A stretch of DNA of 64,000 bases, taken from Agrobacterium tumefaciens. Its GTDB lineage: Bacteria > Pseudomonadota > Alphaproteobacteria > Rhizobiales > Rhizobiaceae. The notes under the pieces were generated by a model that was not told the DNA's origin, did not search any database, and was given only the letters and a program-made list of their open reading frames with translations. Positions 1 to 8,158 of the stretch are shown here, piece after piece. The first letter of the stretch is position 1. Each line of letters starts with the position of its first letter. Location of the stretch: assembly GCF_009649785.1 (NCBI RefSeq), contig NZ_WJOK01000014.1:89613-153612 (forward strand), read 5' to 3'. A program made the position numbers and the translations under genes.

Positions 1-249
1 CTTTACACTTTTGTCATCTGGAAAACCCTGCGCCGTTTCCGCCGAATCATTCATCCGGCCAGTCGTCAGCCATCGTCACGCCTGTCGTTTTCCGGGCTGC
101 TCGGCGTCGTGAACGGTGCGTCACCTTCTTATCGGACTTGCGATGAAAGAAAGGCTTTTGCCTTGGTCCGATTTTCTACTATGACAAATCCGCTTGTTTT
201 AAACGGCCCCTGTCCGCAGGCGCGCCCTCGTTTTCCGGTCTAGAGAAAT

Positions 250-1347
250 ATGTCGCATAACAGCTTCGGTCATCTTTTTCGCGTTACCACCTGGGGCGAA
301 AGCCATGGGCCCGCTTTGGGCTGTGTGGTGGACGGCTGCCCGCCCGGTATTCGCTTCACGCTTGCCGAGGTGCAGCACTGGATGGACAAGCGCAAGCCCG
401 GCCAAAGCCGCTTCGTCACCCAGCGCCGTGAAGATGACATCGTCAAAGTCCTGTCCGGCGTGATGCTGGATGAGGACAGCGAGACGATGATAACCACCGG
501 CACGCCGATCTCCATGCTGATCGAAAATACCGACCAGCGTTCCAAGGATTACGGCGAGATTGCCCGCAGCTTCCGCCCCGGCCATGCCGACTTCACCTAT
601 GATCTGAAATACGGCATTCGCGACTATCGCGGCGGCGGACGCTCTTCCGCCCGCGAGACGGCGGCGCGTGTTGCCGCAGGCGCAATCGCCCGCAAGGTGG
701 TACCGAGCCTCAACGTGCGCGGTGCGCTGGTGCAGATCGGCAAACACAAGATCAACCGCGACAATTGGGATTGGGACCAGGTCGATCAGAACCCGTTCTT
801 CTGCCCCGATCCGGCTATGGTGCCGGTGTGGGAAGAATATCTTGACGGCATCCGCAAGGCGGGATCGTCGATCGGCGCGGTCGTCGAAGTCGTGGCGGAA
901 GGTGTTCCGGCCGGCATCGGCGCGCCGATCTACGCCAAGCTCGATCAGGATATTGCCTCCAGCCTGATGTCGATCAACGCCGTCAAGGGCGTGGAGATTG
1001 GCGAGGGATTTGCCTCGGCCGAGCTTTCCGGCGAGGAGAATGCCGACGAGATGCGTATGGGCAATGACGGCAAATCGATTTTCCTGTCGAACCATGCCGG
1101 CGGCATTCTGGGCGGCATCGCGACTGGCGAGCCCGTCATCGCCCGCTTCGCCATCAAGCCTACCTCCTCCATTCTGACGGAGCGCCAGTCCATCGACACC
1201 GACGGCCGCAACGTGGATGTGCGCACCAAGGGCCGCCACGACCCCTGCGTCGGCATCCGCGCCGTGCCGATCGGCGAGGCGATGGTGGCCTGCACCGTTG
1301 CCGACCATTATTTGAGAGATCGTGGCCAGACCGGCCGGTTGAAGTGA
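250..1347 (+). CDS. aroC: Chorismate synthase
   Basis: Converts 5-enolpyruvylshikimate 3-phosphate to chorismate, the last shikimate-pathway step, using reduced FMN without net redox change. The 365-residue protein has the usual length. The N-terminal GESHG motif contains the family histidine (H19); RPGHAD lies at 109-114 and the glycine/arginine/serine-rich YRGGGRSS at 126-133, both chorismate synthase signatures. The shine-dalgarno before the ATG is weak (TAGAGAAAT). The 249 bases upstream show no convincing gene and presumably hold the promoter. ribB follows after 12 bases, so the two are probably co-transcribed. Identification is near certain. Confidence 0.97.
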   Translation: MSHNSFGHLFRVTTWGESHGPALGCVVDGCPPGIRFTLAEVQHWMDKRKPGQSRFVTQRREDDIVKVLSGVMLDEDSETMITTGTPISMLIENTDQRSKDYGEIARSFRPGHADFTYDLKYGIRDYRGGGRSSARETAARVAAGAIARKVVPSLNVRGALVQIGKHKINRDNWDWDQVDQNPFFCPDPAMVPVWEEYLDGIRKAGSSIGAVVEVVAEGVPAGIGAPIYAKLDQDIASSLMSINAVKGVEIGEGFASAELSGEENADEMRMGNDGKSIFLSNHAGGILGGIATGEPVIARFAIKPTSSILTERQSIDTDGRNVDVRTKGRHDPCVGIRAVPIGEAMVACTVADHYLRDRGQTGRLK

Positions 1348-1359
1348 GGTAAATCCGAA

Positions 1360-2460
1360 ATGGCCTATGATCAGAAACGTGTCGTCGACGCTATCCGCGC
1401 TTTCGAAGCTGGCGAGATCGTTGTCGTGACCGACGACGACGACCGTGAAAACGAAGGCGATCTGATTATTTCGGCGGTTCATTGCACGCCGGAAAAAATG
1501 GCGCTTATCGTGCGCCACACATCCGGCATCGTTTGCGCGCCCATGCCGCGTGATGAGGCAAAGAGGCTGAACCTCAACGCCATGGTGGCGGAAAACGACA
1601 GCGCCCACACGACCGCCTTCACCGTCAGCGTCGATTTCAAGCATGGCACCACGACCGGTATCTCCGCGGATGACCGCACCTTGACAGTGCGCAACCTCGC
1701 CAACCCGAATGTCGGCGCGTCGGATTTCACCCGGCCAGGCCACATTTTCCCGCTGATTTCCCGCGAAGGCGGCGTGCTGATGCGTTCCGGCCATACCGAA
1801 GCGGCCGTCGATCTCTGCCGGCTCGCCGGCCTGCCGCCCATAGGCGTCATCAGCGAGTTGGTCAATGACGATGGCACCGTGATGCGTGGGCCGCAGGTCC
1901 TGGATTTCGCCGAAAAACACGGCATGAAGCATGTTTCGGTCGCCGATCTGATCGCCTATCGCCAGCGCAAGGAAACGCTGGTGGAGATGGAATCCTCCTT
2001 CACCATCCAAACCCCGTTCGGACCGGCCAAGGCGCATACCTATTCCCTGCCATGGGACCGGATGCAGCATATGGCGGTGATTTTCGGCGATATCCGCGAT
2101 GGCGTCGATATTCCCGTCCGCCTGCACCCTGAAAACGTTGCTGACGACGTGTTCGGCGACCGCCAGCCGGTGCAGCACTATATGCAGAAGATCGCCGAAG
2201 AAGGCCGCGGCGTCATCGTCTATCTGCGCGAAGGTTCTGTCGGCGTCGGCCAGGTGGACGGACGGCGCAAGGCGCGTGATCCCGACGAAGCGCACGCACA
2301 GGCCCGCTCCCGCGAAAATGAGTGGCTGGAAATCGGCCTCGGCGCGCAGATTCTCAAAGATCTCGGCATCAGCTCGATCAAGCTGATGACGACCCGCGAG
2401 CGCCACTATGTCGGGCTGGAAGGCTTCGGGATCAAGATTTCGGCAACGGATATCGGGTGA
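1360..2460 (+). CDS. ribB: 3,4-dihydroxy-2-butanone 4-phosphate synthase with degenerate GTP cyclohydrolase II-like domain
   Basis: The N-terminal ~200 residues are a DHBP synthase, which makes the four-carbon riboflavin precursor from ribulose 5-phosphate. The acidic RENEGD motif (29-34), RPGHIFPL (125-132) and the GHTEA segment are intact. Residues ~205-366 align with GTP cyclohydrolase II but lack the three zinc-binding cysteines: the usual GD-x-x-x-x-x-RCDCG region reads DDVFGDRQPVQ, and the RQEGRGIGL catalytic loop reads REGSVGVG. This tail should therefore not hydrolyse GTP. It matches the RibBX architecture described in rhizobia. It follows aroC closely; no FMN riboswitch is visible upstream. 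Confidence 0.93.
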   Translation: MAYDQKRVVDAIRAFEAGEIVVVTDDDDRENEGDLIISAVHCTPEKMALIVRHTSGIVCAPMPRDEAKRLNLNAMVAENDSAHTTAFTVSVDFKHGTTTGISADDRTLTVRNLANPNVGASDFTRPGHIFPLISREGGVLMRSGHTEAAVDLCRLAGLPPIGVISELVNDDGTVMRGPQVLDFAEKHGMKHVSVADLIAYRQRKETLVEMESSFTIQTPFGPAKAHTYSLPWDRMQHMAVIFGDIRDGVDIPVRLHPENVADDVFGDRQPVQHYMQKIAEEGRGVIVYLREGSVGVGQVDGRRKARDPDEAHAQARSRENEWLEIGLGAQILKDLGISSIKLMTTRERHYVGLEGFGIKISATDIG

Positions 2461-2513
2461 TTTAGGGACGTCGCGAGGGCGCTTCGATTTGGCGTCCTCT
2501 CCGCCCGTCCGGC

Positions 2514-2598
2514 GTCATCCTCGGTCTTGTGCCGAGGATCTGCAGACGCATCCTATACATTTTTCGTTGCAGATGCTCGGGACGGGCCCGAGCATGAC
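2514..2598. repeat. RIME-like palindromic intergenic repeat
   Basis: Two GC-rich hairpins lie in mirror arrangement. The left arm reads GTCATCCTCGG, then TTGTG, then CCGAGGAT. The right arm reads GATGCTCGGGAC followed by GGGCCCGAGCATGAC. The outer ends GTCATCC and GCATGAC are themselves complementary-like. This is the layout of the Rhizobium-specific intergenic mosaic elements. It lies between the convergent ends of ribB and the ycaQ-like gene, where it could also act as a transcription barrier. Confidence 0.75.
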
Positions 2599-2628
2599 GG
2601 AAGAGGCAGTCGCCGGCTCAAGGCGCAA

Positions 2629-3822
2629 TTACACTTCCCGCCACCCCTCTAGATAATTCACACTCTCCACCCCCGTAAACTTCGCAAGCCGCGACAATTC
2701 CGCGTCTAGTTTCTCGAGCCTTCCTGCTGAGGCGCGCACGTCCGGTTCCAGCCACAGGCGGCGCACATCCAGCGTGCTGCGCTTGCGGTCTGCCTTCATG
2801 TCGATACGGCCGATCAGCCGGTCGCCTTCCAGAAGCGGGAAGACGTAATAGCCATATTGCCGTTTCGGCTCGGGTACGAAGACCTCGATACGGTAATAGA
2901 AGCCAAACAGCCGCTCCGTGCGGTTGCGGTCGCGCAACAGCGGATCGAAGGGGCTCAGCACACGGACGCGGGACGACGGCTCCGGCAGGTTGGCGACATC
3001 GGCGCTGAAATCCGCAAAAGCATAGGACGGACGGGCAGCACCGCCATCGCTTGCGAGAAGCGAGACCTCGCACAGTTCGTCACGGTGGCTCTTGACCCAG
3101 TCCCTCGCCTCCTGCGGGGTAACGAGATCAAAAAAGGCGGCGATTTCGCCATGGGTGGCAAAACCCAGCCGGGTGAGCGCCTGCCGGCAGGCCCAGTCGA
3201 CGAATTGCGTATGCTCCACTTCGCTTTCGTGGTGCTCGCCGGGAATGACCCGCTCCGCCAGATCATAGACCTTCTGGAAATTCACGCGGCCGGATATGGC
3301 AAGCTTGCCGGTGTGCCACAGATATTCGAGTGCGGTCTTGGAAGGATGCCAGTTCCACCAGCCGCCGGACTGATGCCCCTCCTCCTTCAACTCACGCGCC
3401 AGAACAGGACCCGTGGCGGCGATGCGCTCCAGCGTCTCGGCGAAAGCCGCATCGAACCCCTCACCATGCCATTTGCGCCAGCGCTCCTGAATGATCGGCT
3501 CGCGGCGGCGGAAGCGGTGCTTCCAATAGGGGTAAAATTCGGTCGGCACGATGGAGGCATCATGCGTCCAGTGCTCGAACAGCGCGCGGTCCTTTTCCAG
3601 CAGTGCTGTCAGATGTTCGCGCCTGTAGGTCTGGTTTCGGGAGAATATTATCTGGTGATGGGCGCGCTCCACCGTGCCGATACTGTCCACCTGCACGAAA
3701 CCGATATCGGTAATGAGCTGCAGCAGTCCATCCTTGGAAAGCGCCTTTCCGGGCGGAGAGCAAAGCCCCTGCCGCGCCAAAAAAATCCGCCTTGCCGCTT
3801 CGTTTGAAACCTTGATCGTCAT
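2629..3822 (-). CDS. Winged-helix DNA glycosylase of the YcaQ/AlkX family
   Basis: The 397-residue protein matches the HTH_42 (YcaQ/AlkX) family, whose studied members unhook interstrand crosslinks and excise alkylated bases. The family QxD catalytic motif is present as Q44-V45-D46 within FVQVDSI. Conserved family blocks include the HWTHDAS segment and the C-terminal YYVFPLLEGDRLIGR stretch. It is convergent with ribB and divergent from bioMNY. An alphaproteobacterial LexA-type box lies 38 bases upstream of the start, so DNA-damage induction is plausible. Family assignment is strong; the exact lesion specificity is unknown. Confidence 0.85.
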   Translation of the reverse strand: MTIKVSNEAARRIFLARQGLCSPPGKALSKDGLLQLITDIGFVQVDSIGTVERAHHQIIFSRNQTYRREHLTALLEKDRALFEHWTHDASIVPTEFYPYWKHRFRRREPIIQERWRKWHGEGFDAAFAETLERIAATGPVLARELKEEGHQSGGWWNWHPSKTALEYLWHTGKLAISGRVNFQKVYDLAERVIPGEHHESEVEHTQFVDWACRQALTRLGFATHGEIAAFFDLVTPQEARDWVKSHRDELCEVSLLASDGGAARPSYAFADFSADVANLPEPSSRVRVLSPFDPLLRDRNRTERLFGFYYRIEVFVPEPKRQYGYYVFPLLEGDRLIGRIDMKADRKRSTLDVRRLWLEPDVRASAGRLEKLDAELSRLAKFTGVESVNYLEGWREV

Positions 3823-3859
3823 AAAGCAGAAGGTATGACGGCTTTTTCAGGATTGCAAT

Positions 3860-3874
3860 GTTCTTTTTTTGTTC
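3860..3874. promoter_or_regulatory. Candidate LexA (SOS) box
   Basis: An exact GTTC-TTTTTTT-GTTC direct repeat matches the alphaproteobacterial LexA consensus GTTC-N7-GTTC. It lies in the 115-base divergent region, 38 bases from the ycaQ-like start and 63 bases from bioM. The repair function of the ycaQ-like gene makes it the likelier target. The T-rich spacer means a chance match in low-complexity sequence cannot be excluded. Confidence 0.6.
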
Positions 3875-3937
3875 TTTGTTTCACTTCTGTTGATGACACG
3901 ATATAGAACCGGAAAGCGATAGAGGGATGCATCAATC

Positions 3938-4618
3938 TTGGAAATCCGTTTCGACACCGCAGGCGTCGCCTTCGAGGGCAGGCAGGCTTTACAGCCCGTG
4001 TCCCTGACATTGACTGAACGGCGTATCGGCGTGATCGGCCTCAACGGCTCGGGCAAGACCACCTTTGCGCGGCTGATTAATGGTCTGACAAAGCCGACGC
4101 GCGGCAAGGTGTCGGTGAACGGTCTCGACACCGTCAAAGATGCGAGAGCGGTATTGCAGGCAGTCGGTTTCATCTTCCAGAATCCGCAGAACCAGATCAT
4201 CCTGCCGATCATACGCGACGATGTCGCCTTCGGCCTCAAGCGACTCGGTATCGGCAAGACGGAGACAGAAACGCGGGTCAAGGCCGTGCTTGCCCGGCTC
4301 GGTATCGCTCATCTGGAAGAACGGCGCGCGCACGAGCTTTCCGGCGGCGAATTGCAGCTGGCGGCGCTGGCCGCCCTGCTGGTCACTGAACCGCAAATCC
4401 TCATTCTCGATGAACCGACCAATCAGCTCGACCTCAAAAACCGCGCGATCGTTGAAAAGACAATGGCTGCGCTGTCGCAGGCGCTTGTCGTCATCACCCA
4501 CGATCTGCCGCTGCTTTCCGGCTTCGATCGCGTACTGGTTTTTCACGAAGGCGAGCTTGTTGCAGACGCCAACCCCGAAGAGGCGGTGGCACGTTATCTG
4601 GAGGTTGCGTCGCGATGA
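3938..4618 (+). CDS. bioM: Biotin ECF transporter ATPase subunit BioM
   Basis: ABC-type ATPase energising biotin uptake by the BioMNY energy-coupling-factor transporter at the inner membrane. The 226-residue protein has Walker A GLNGSGKT, the Q-loop region near residue 80, the signature LSGGE and Walker B ILILDEP. The start is TTG, with AGAGGG about 11 bases upstream; the ATG at 3927 is out of frame. The stop overlaps the bioN ATG (ATGA), which implies translational coupling. Context with bioN and bioY fixes the substrate as biotin. Confidence 0.92.
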   Translation: MEIRFDTAGVAFEGRQALQPVSLTLTERRIGVIGLNGSGKTTFARLINGLTKPTRGKVSVNGLDTVKDARAVLQAVGFIFQNPQNQIILPIIRDDVAFGLKRLGIGKTETETRVKAVLARLGIAHLEERRAHELSGGELQLAALAALLVTEPQILILDEPTNQLDLKNRAIVEKTMAALSQALVVITHDLPLLSGFDRVLVFHEGELVADANPEEAVARYLEVASR

Positions 4619-5220
4619 AGTCGCTGCATGTCGAAGGCACGGGCTGGCTCTACCGCGTCTCTCCGCGCCTCAAGCTCGTGACGCTAATGGTTTTCAGCAT
4701 TGCGCTGTTTCTCACCCGCGATCTGCTTTTGCTGGGATGCGCCGTCGTTGTCGCCGCCGCCATTCTGCGCGAGACGCGGCTGCAATTCCGCGAGATCGGC
4801 CTGCGGCTACGCCCGGTGATGCTGACCATTCTCCTCGTTGCCGCCTTCAGCTATCTGCTGCTTCCGGTACACGATGCGAGTGTCAATCTTTTGCGGCTGA
4901 CTGCACTGGCGCTTCTCGCCACCGCCGTCACCATCACCGTCAGCATTTCGCAATTCATGGACGAAATCTCGCTTGCCGCCGCCCCGCTGGAAAGGCTGGG
5001 GCTGGTCAAGGCGGCCGATATCGGGCTCGCGGTCGGGCTCGTCGTGCGGTTCGTGCCGGAGATCGTCAATCGTTACCATGCGGTGCGCGATGCGCACCGC
5101 GCGCGCGGCCTCCCCGTTCGGCTGGCCACGATCATCGTGCCGCTCGTCATTATGACGTTGAAGGATGCGGATGCCATCGCCGACGCCATTGACGCGCGCG
5201 GTTTCAGAGGCCAAAGCTGA
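4615..5220 (+). CDS. bioN: Biotin ECF transporter transmembrane subunit BioN
   Basis: A 201-residue T-component membrane protein of the biotin ECF transporter that couples BioM ATP hydrolysis to the BioY substrate-binding subunit. It is rich in hydrophobic helices in its N-terminal two thirds. It carries two Ala-Arg-Gly motifs of ECF T-components, one in DAHRARG (~residue 160) and one in DARGF near the C-terminus. The ATG overlaps the bioM stop. bioY follows after 31 bases. Confidence 0.9.
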   Translation: MKSLHVEGTGWLYRVSPRLKLVTLMVFSIALFLTRDLLLLGCAVVVAAAILRETRLQFREIGLRLRPVMLTILLVAAFSYLLLPVHDASVNLLRLTALALLATAVTITVSISQFMDEISLAAAPLERLGLVKAADIGLAVGLVVRFVPEIVNRYHAVRDAHRARGLPVRLATIIVPLVIMTLKDADAIADAIDARGFRGQS

Positions 5221-5251
5221 CGGCAAAACAACCATCCGGAGTTCCCGAGCC

Positions 5252-5815
5252 ATGACGACCCGCGACCTTGTGCTGATCTCGCTGTTTTCCGCCATCATCA
5301 TCGCACTCGGACTTTTGCCGCCGATCACGCTTGGTTTCATTCCGGTGCCCATCACCGCGCAGTCGCTTGGCGTCATGCTGGCCGGTGTCGTGCTGGGGGC
5401 GAAACGCGGCACGCTCGCGGTTCTTCTGACCATCCTCATCGCCGCCATCGGCCTGCCAGTCCTCTCAGGCGGACGCGGCGGCCTTTCCATCTTCACCACG
5501 CCGACCACGGGCTTCCTGATCGGCTGGATTGCTGCCGCTTTCGTCACCGGCACGCTCTCGGAAAAACTCGTCAATCGCGGCCAGTCGGCTCTGACGCAGG
5601 GTATCGGTTTCCTCATCGCCAGCCTCGCCGGCGGCGTGGTCGTGCTTTATGCCTTCGGCATCTCCTATCTGGCGCTGGTGGTCGGGCTCGGGTTTGAAAA
5701 GGCGTTCATGGGTTCGCTCGCCTTCATTCCCGGCGATGCGTTGAAGGCCGTGCTTGCCGCCCTTGCCGGCCGCGCTGTGATGGTCGGTTATCCGCTTTTG
5801 CCGCAGCGCGCTTGA
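5252..5815 (+). CDS. bioY: Biotin transporter substrate-binding subunit BioY
   Basis: The integral membrane S-component that binds biotin, about 187 residues with around six hydrophobic segments. The BioY-typical pattern is present: GLLPPITLGFIPVPITAQSLG near the N-terminus and GGRGGLSIFTTPTTGFLIG in the middle. The ATG at 5252 follows CCGGAG; an upstream in-frame ATG would overlap bioN by over 50 bases and adds a non-conserved hydrophilic leader, so it was rejected. Third gene of bioMNY. I did not find a convincing BioR operator upstream of the operon. Confidence 0.92.
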   Translation: MTTRDLVLISLFSAIIIALGLLPPITLGFIPVPITAQSLGVMLAGVVLGAKRGTLAVLLTILIAAIGLPVLSGGRGGLSIFTTPTTGFLIGWIAAAFVTGTLSEKLVNRGQSALTQGIGFLIASLAGGVVVLYAFGISYLALVVGLGFEKAFMGSLAFIPGDALKAVLAALAGRAVMVGYPLLPQRA

Positions 5816-5841
5816 TCAGCTTATTTCGGGAGGATTAGAGA

Positions 5842-6777
5842 ATGGCGACCCGTCTTTACGAACATCCGATCTTCCTTGAACACATCACGCCGGAAGGCCA
5901 TCCCGAGCGGCCGGATCGGCTGCGATCTCTGAACATTGCGCTCGAACATCCGAATTTCGAGCGACTGGTCCGCAAGCAAGCACCGCAGGCCAACGAGGAT
6001 GCCGTGCTTCTGGCGCATCCGGAGGAGCATCTGCTGTCCGTCATGCGCCAGATTCCCGAGGAAGATGGCGAGATCAACCGCGTCGAGGCCGACACCTATG
6101 TCTCGCCGAAAAGCCTGCAAGCGGCGCTGACCGGTATTGGCGCTGCGATGGTGGCGGTAGATGACGTGTTTACGGGTGCCGCCGACAACGTCTTCGTTGC
6201 GTCCCGCCCGCCCGGCCACCATGCGGAAACCGCAAAGGCCATGGGGTTCTGTCTCTTCAACAATGCAGCAATCGCCGCCCGTCACGCCCAGAAGGTGCAC
6301 GGCGCAGAGCGCGTCGCCATCATCGACTGGGACGTGCATCACGGCAACGGTACGCAGGATATCTTCTGGAACGACACGTCAGTGCTGTTCTGTTCCACCC
6401 ACCAGATGCCGCTTTACCCGTGGAGCGGCGATAAAAACGAAACTGGCGTGAAGAACAATGTCGTCAACGCGCCACTTTCCCCCAATACCGGCAGCGAGTA
6501 TTTTCGCGAGGCGTTCAAATCCCGAGTCCTGCCGGCGATTGCCGATTTTTCGCCCGATCTCATTATCATCTCCGCCGGTTTCGACGCGCATCACCGCGAT
6601 CCGCTTGCGCAGATCAATCTGGTGGGCGAGGATTTCGACTGGGCGACGGGGCGGCTGCTGGAAATGGCGGACAAATACGCCTCGAACCGGGTCGTCAGCC
6701 TGCTTGAAGGCGGTTATGATCTGGAAGGGCTGGCGGAATCGGCGGCCATGCATATTTTGAGAATGATGAAGGGTTGA
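5842..6777 (+). CDS. Histone deacetylase family amidohydrolase
   Basis: A zinc-dependent deacetylase of the arginase/HDAC fold, 311 residues. It has the family RPPGHHA motif (~122), the zinc-ligand and catalytic segment [11 protein letters not shown] (~162) and the zinc-ligand segment AGFDAH (~244). Bacterial members act on acetylpolyamines, acetylated small molecules or acetyl-lysine; substrate cannot be read from sequence. A strong GGGAGG precedes the ATG. The stop codon abuts the xseB start, so the two may be co-transcribed. Confidence 0.88.
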   Translation: MATRLYEHPIFLEHITPEGHPERPDRLRSLNIALEHPNFERLVRKQAPQANEDAVLLAHPEEHLLSVMRQIPEEDGEINRVEADTYVSPKSLQAALTGIGAAMVAVDDVFTGAADNVFVASRPPGHHAETAKAMGFCLFNNAAIAARHAQKVHGAERVAIIDWDVHHGNGTQDIFWNDTSVLFCSTHQMPLYPWSGDKNETGVKNNVVNAPLSPNTGSEYFREAFKSRVLPAIADFSPDLIIISAGFDAHHRDPLAQINLVGEDFDWATGRLLEMADKYASNRVVSLLEGGYDLEGLAESAAMHILRMMKG

Positions 6778-6779
6778 AA

Positions 6780-7034
6780 ATGACGGAAAATGCCAACACA
6801 GCCGATGTCAGCGGTTATTCCTTCGAAAAGGCCGTCGCCGAGCTGGAAAGCATTGTCGCACGCCTGGAGCGCGGAGACGTGGCGCTGGACGAGTCGATCG
6901 CCATCTACGAGCGCGGCGAAGCCCTGAAAAAACATTGCGAGACGCTGTTGAACGCCGCCGAAAAGCGTATCGAGAAGATCCGTCTCGACCGCGCCGGAAA
7001 ACCGCAGGGCGTGGAGCCGCTGGACGGGGAATAA
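6780..7034 (+). CDS. xseB: Exodeoxyribonuclease VII small subunit
   Basis: Small subunit of exonuclease VII, which degrades single-stranded DNA together with XseA. The 84-residue protein shows the family pattern: [27 protein letters not shown] then a YERGEAL segment. The ATG at 6780 starts 2 bases after the stop of the deacetylase gene; a TTG two codons earlier overlaps that stop and is less likely. xseA is not in this window. Confidence 0.93.
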   Translation: MTENANTADVSGYSFEKAVAELESIVARLERGDVALDESIAIYERGEALKKHCETLLNAAEKRIEKIRLDRAGKPQGVEPLDGE

Positions 7035-7088
7035 ACACGTCCTGTTGAACGGGGGCGACACAGCGTTCAACATTACGGCGCTCCCACG

Positions 7089-7126
7089 TCGTATCGTTCG
7101 TGGTAAGCTTGCGTGTAACGATACGA
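7089..7126. promoter_or_regulatory. Long perfect inverted repeat before the pirin gene
   Basis: Arms TCGTATCGTT and AACGATACGA (10/10 complementary) are separated by 18 bases and end immediately before the GAGGAG ribosome site of the pirin gene. It could be a repressor operator or an mRNA hairpin next to the ribosome site. No nearby regulator gene points to a candidate protein. Confidence 0.55.
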
Positions 7127-7136
7127 GGAGCTTCGG

Positions 7137-8060
7137 ATGTCCTTCTTTCCCGGCAACGATCCTGTCGCGGGTGATGCTTTCGCCTGCGACGCCATCGAAA
7201 ACCTCATCATTCCGCGCACCAGCGATATTGGCGGCTTCGCCGTGCGGCGGGCGCTGCCGACGCGGCAGCGGCGGCTGGTCGGCCCATTCATCTTTTTCGA
7301 CCGCATGGGTCCGGCCATCCTGAAGGCGGGCGAGGCGCTGGATGTCAAGCCGCATCCGCATATCGGGCTTTCCACCGTTACCTATCTGTTTGACGGCGAA
7401 ATCAAGCATCGCGACAGCCTCGGCACCGAACTGGTCATCCGGCCCGGCGACATCAACCTGATGACGGCGGGGCGCGGAATCGTGCATTCGGAGCGCACGC
7501 CGGAAAACCTGCGCGGCCATCCGCTTTCCATGTCCGGCCTGCAGACCTGGCTTGCCCTCCCCGATCATATGGAGGAAATCGCTCCGGCTTTTTCCCATAC
7601 CGCCCGGGAAGACATGCCTCTGATCGATATCAAGGGCGCATCCGGCCGGGTCGTTATCGGTGATTTCGAAGGCCTCACTTCCCCCGTTTCGGCTTTTACC
7701 GACACGCTTTACGTTGACCTGACGCTGGAACCGGGTGTGAAATTTCCGTTCTCTGCCGACCATGAGGAACGGGCGATCTACATTCTTTCCGGCTCTCTGG
7801 ATGTCGCAGGTGACGTTTTTGCCGCCGACCAGTTGCTCGTCTTCCGGCCCGGCGACGACATCACATTGCAGAGCGGCAGCGGCGGCTGTCACATCATGAT
7901 CTTCGGCGGTGCGGCACTCAACCAGCGCCGTTACATCTGGTGGAACTTCGTTTCGTCATCAAAAGAACGCATAGAGCAGGCCAAACAGGAGTGGAGAACC
8001 GGACGCTTCGATATCGTTCCCGGCGACGAAGAAGAGTTTGTCCCTTTGCCGGAGGGTTGA
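7137..8060 (+). CDS. Pirin family protein
   Basis: A bicupin protein of 307 residues. The N-terminal pirin domain has the metal-ligand pattern PHPHIGLSTVTYLF and a later HSERTP segment, matching pirins such as YhhW/YhaK that can act as quercetin 2,3-dioxygenases. A C-terminal pirin domain is present (KFPFSADHEERAIYILSGS region). GAGGAG precedes the ATG by 6 bases. The preceding intergenic region holds a 10-bp-arm inverted repeat. The physiological role is unknown. Confidence 0.88.
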   Translation: MSFFPGNDPVAGDAFACDAIENLIIPRTSDIGGFAVRRALPTRQRRLVGPFIFFDRMGPAILKAGEALDVKPHPHIGLSTVTYLFDGEIKHRDSLGTELVIRPGDINLMTAGRGIVHSERTPENLRGHPLSMSGLQTWLALPDHMEEIAPAFSHTAREDMPLIDIKGASGRVVIGDFEGLTSPVSAFTDTLYVDLTLEPGVKFPFSADHEERAIYILSGSLDVAGDVFAADQLLVFRPGDDITLQSGSGGCHIMIFGGAALNQRRYIWWNFVSSSKERIEQAKQEWRTGRFDIVPGDEEEFVPLPEG

Positions 8061-8158
8061 AATTCTATAGAAGTGAACGACATGCAGGGCTCAACTGCCG
8101 GCTTTCCATATGAAAGACGCACTGGTGCCCACCGCTGACACGAGAAAAGGCCGAACGA

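Noticed and set aside
1348..1360. FMN riboswitch before the ribB-like gene
   Set aside because: Only 12 bases separate it from aroC; there is no room for a riboswitch.
199..2406. A 735-codon open frame on the minus strand opposite aroC and ribB
   Set aside because: It is the antisense of two clearly recognised genes in high-GC DNA; its translation shows no known domain or start context.
3822..3937. BioR operator (TTATCTATAA type) upstream of bioMNY
   Set aside because: No sequence close to the motif is present; only a weak GATATAG remnant, so biotin repression is not claimed.
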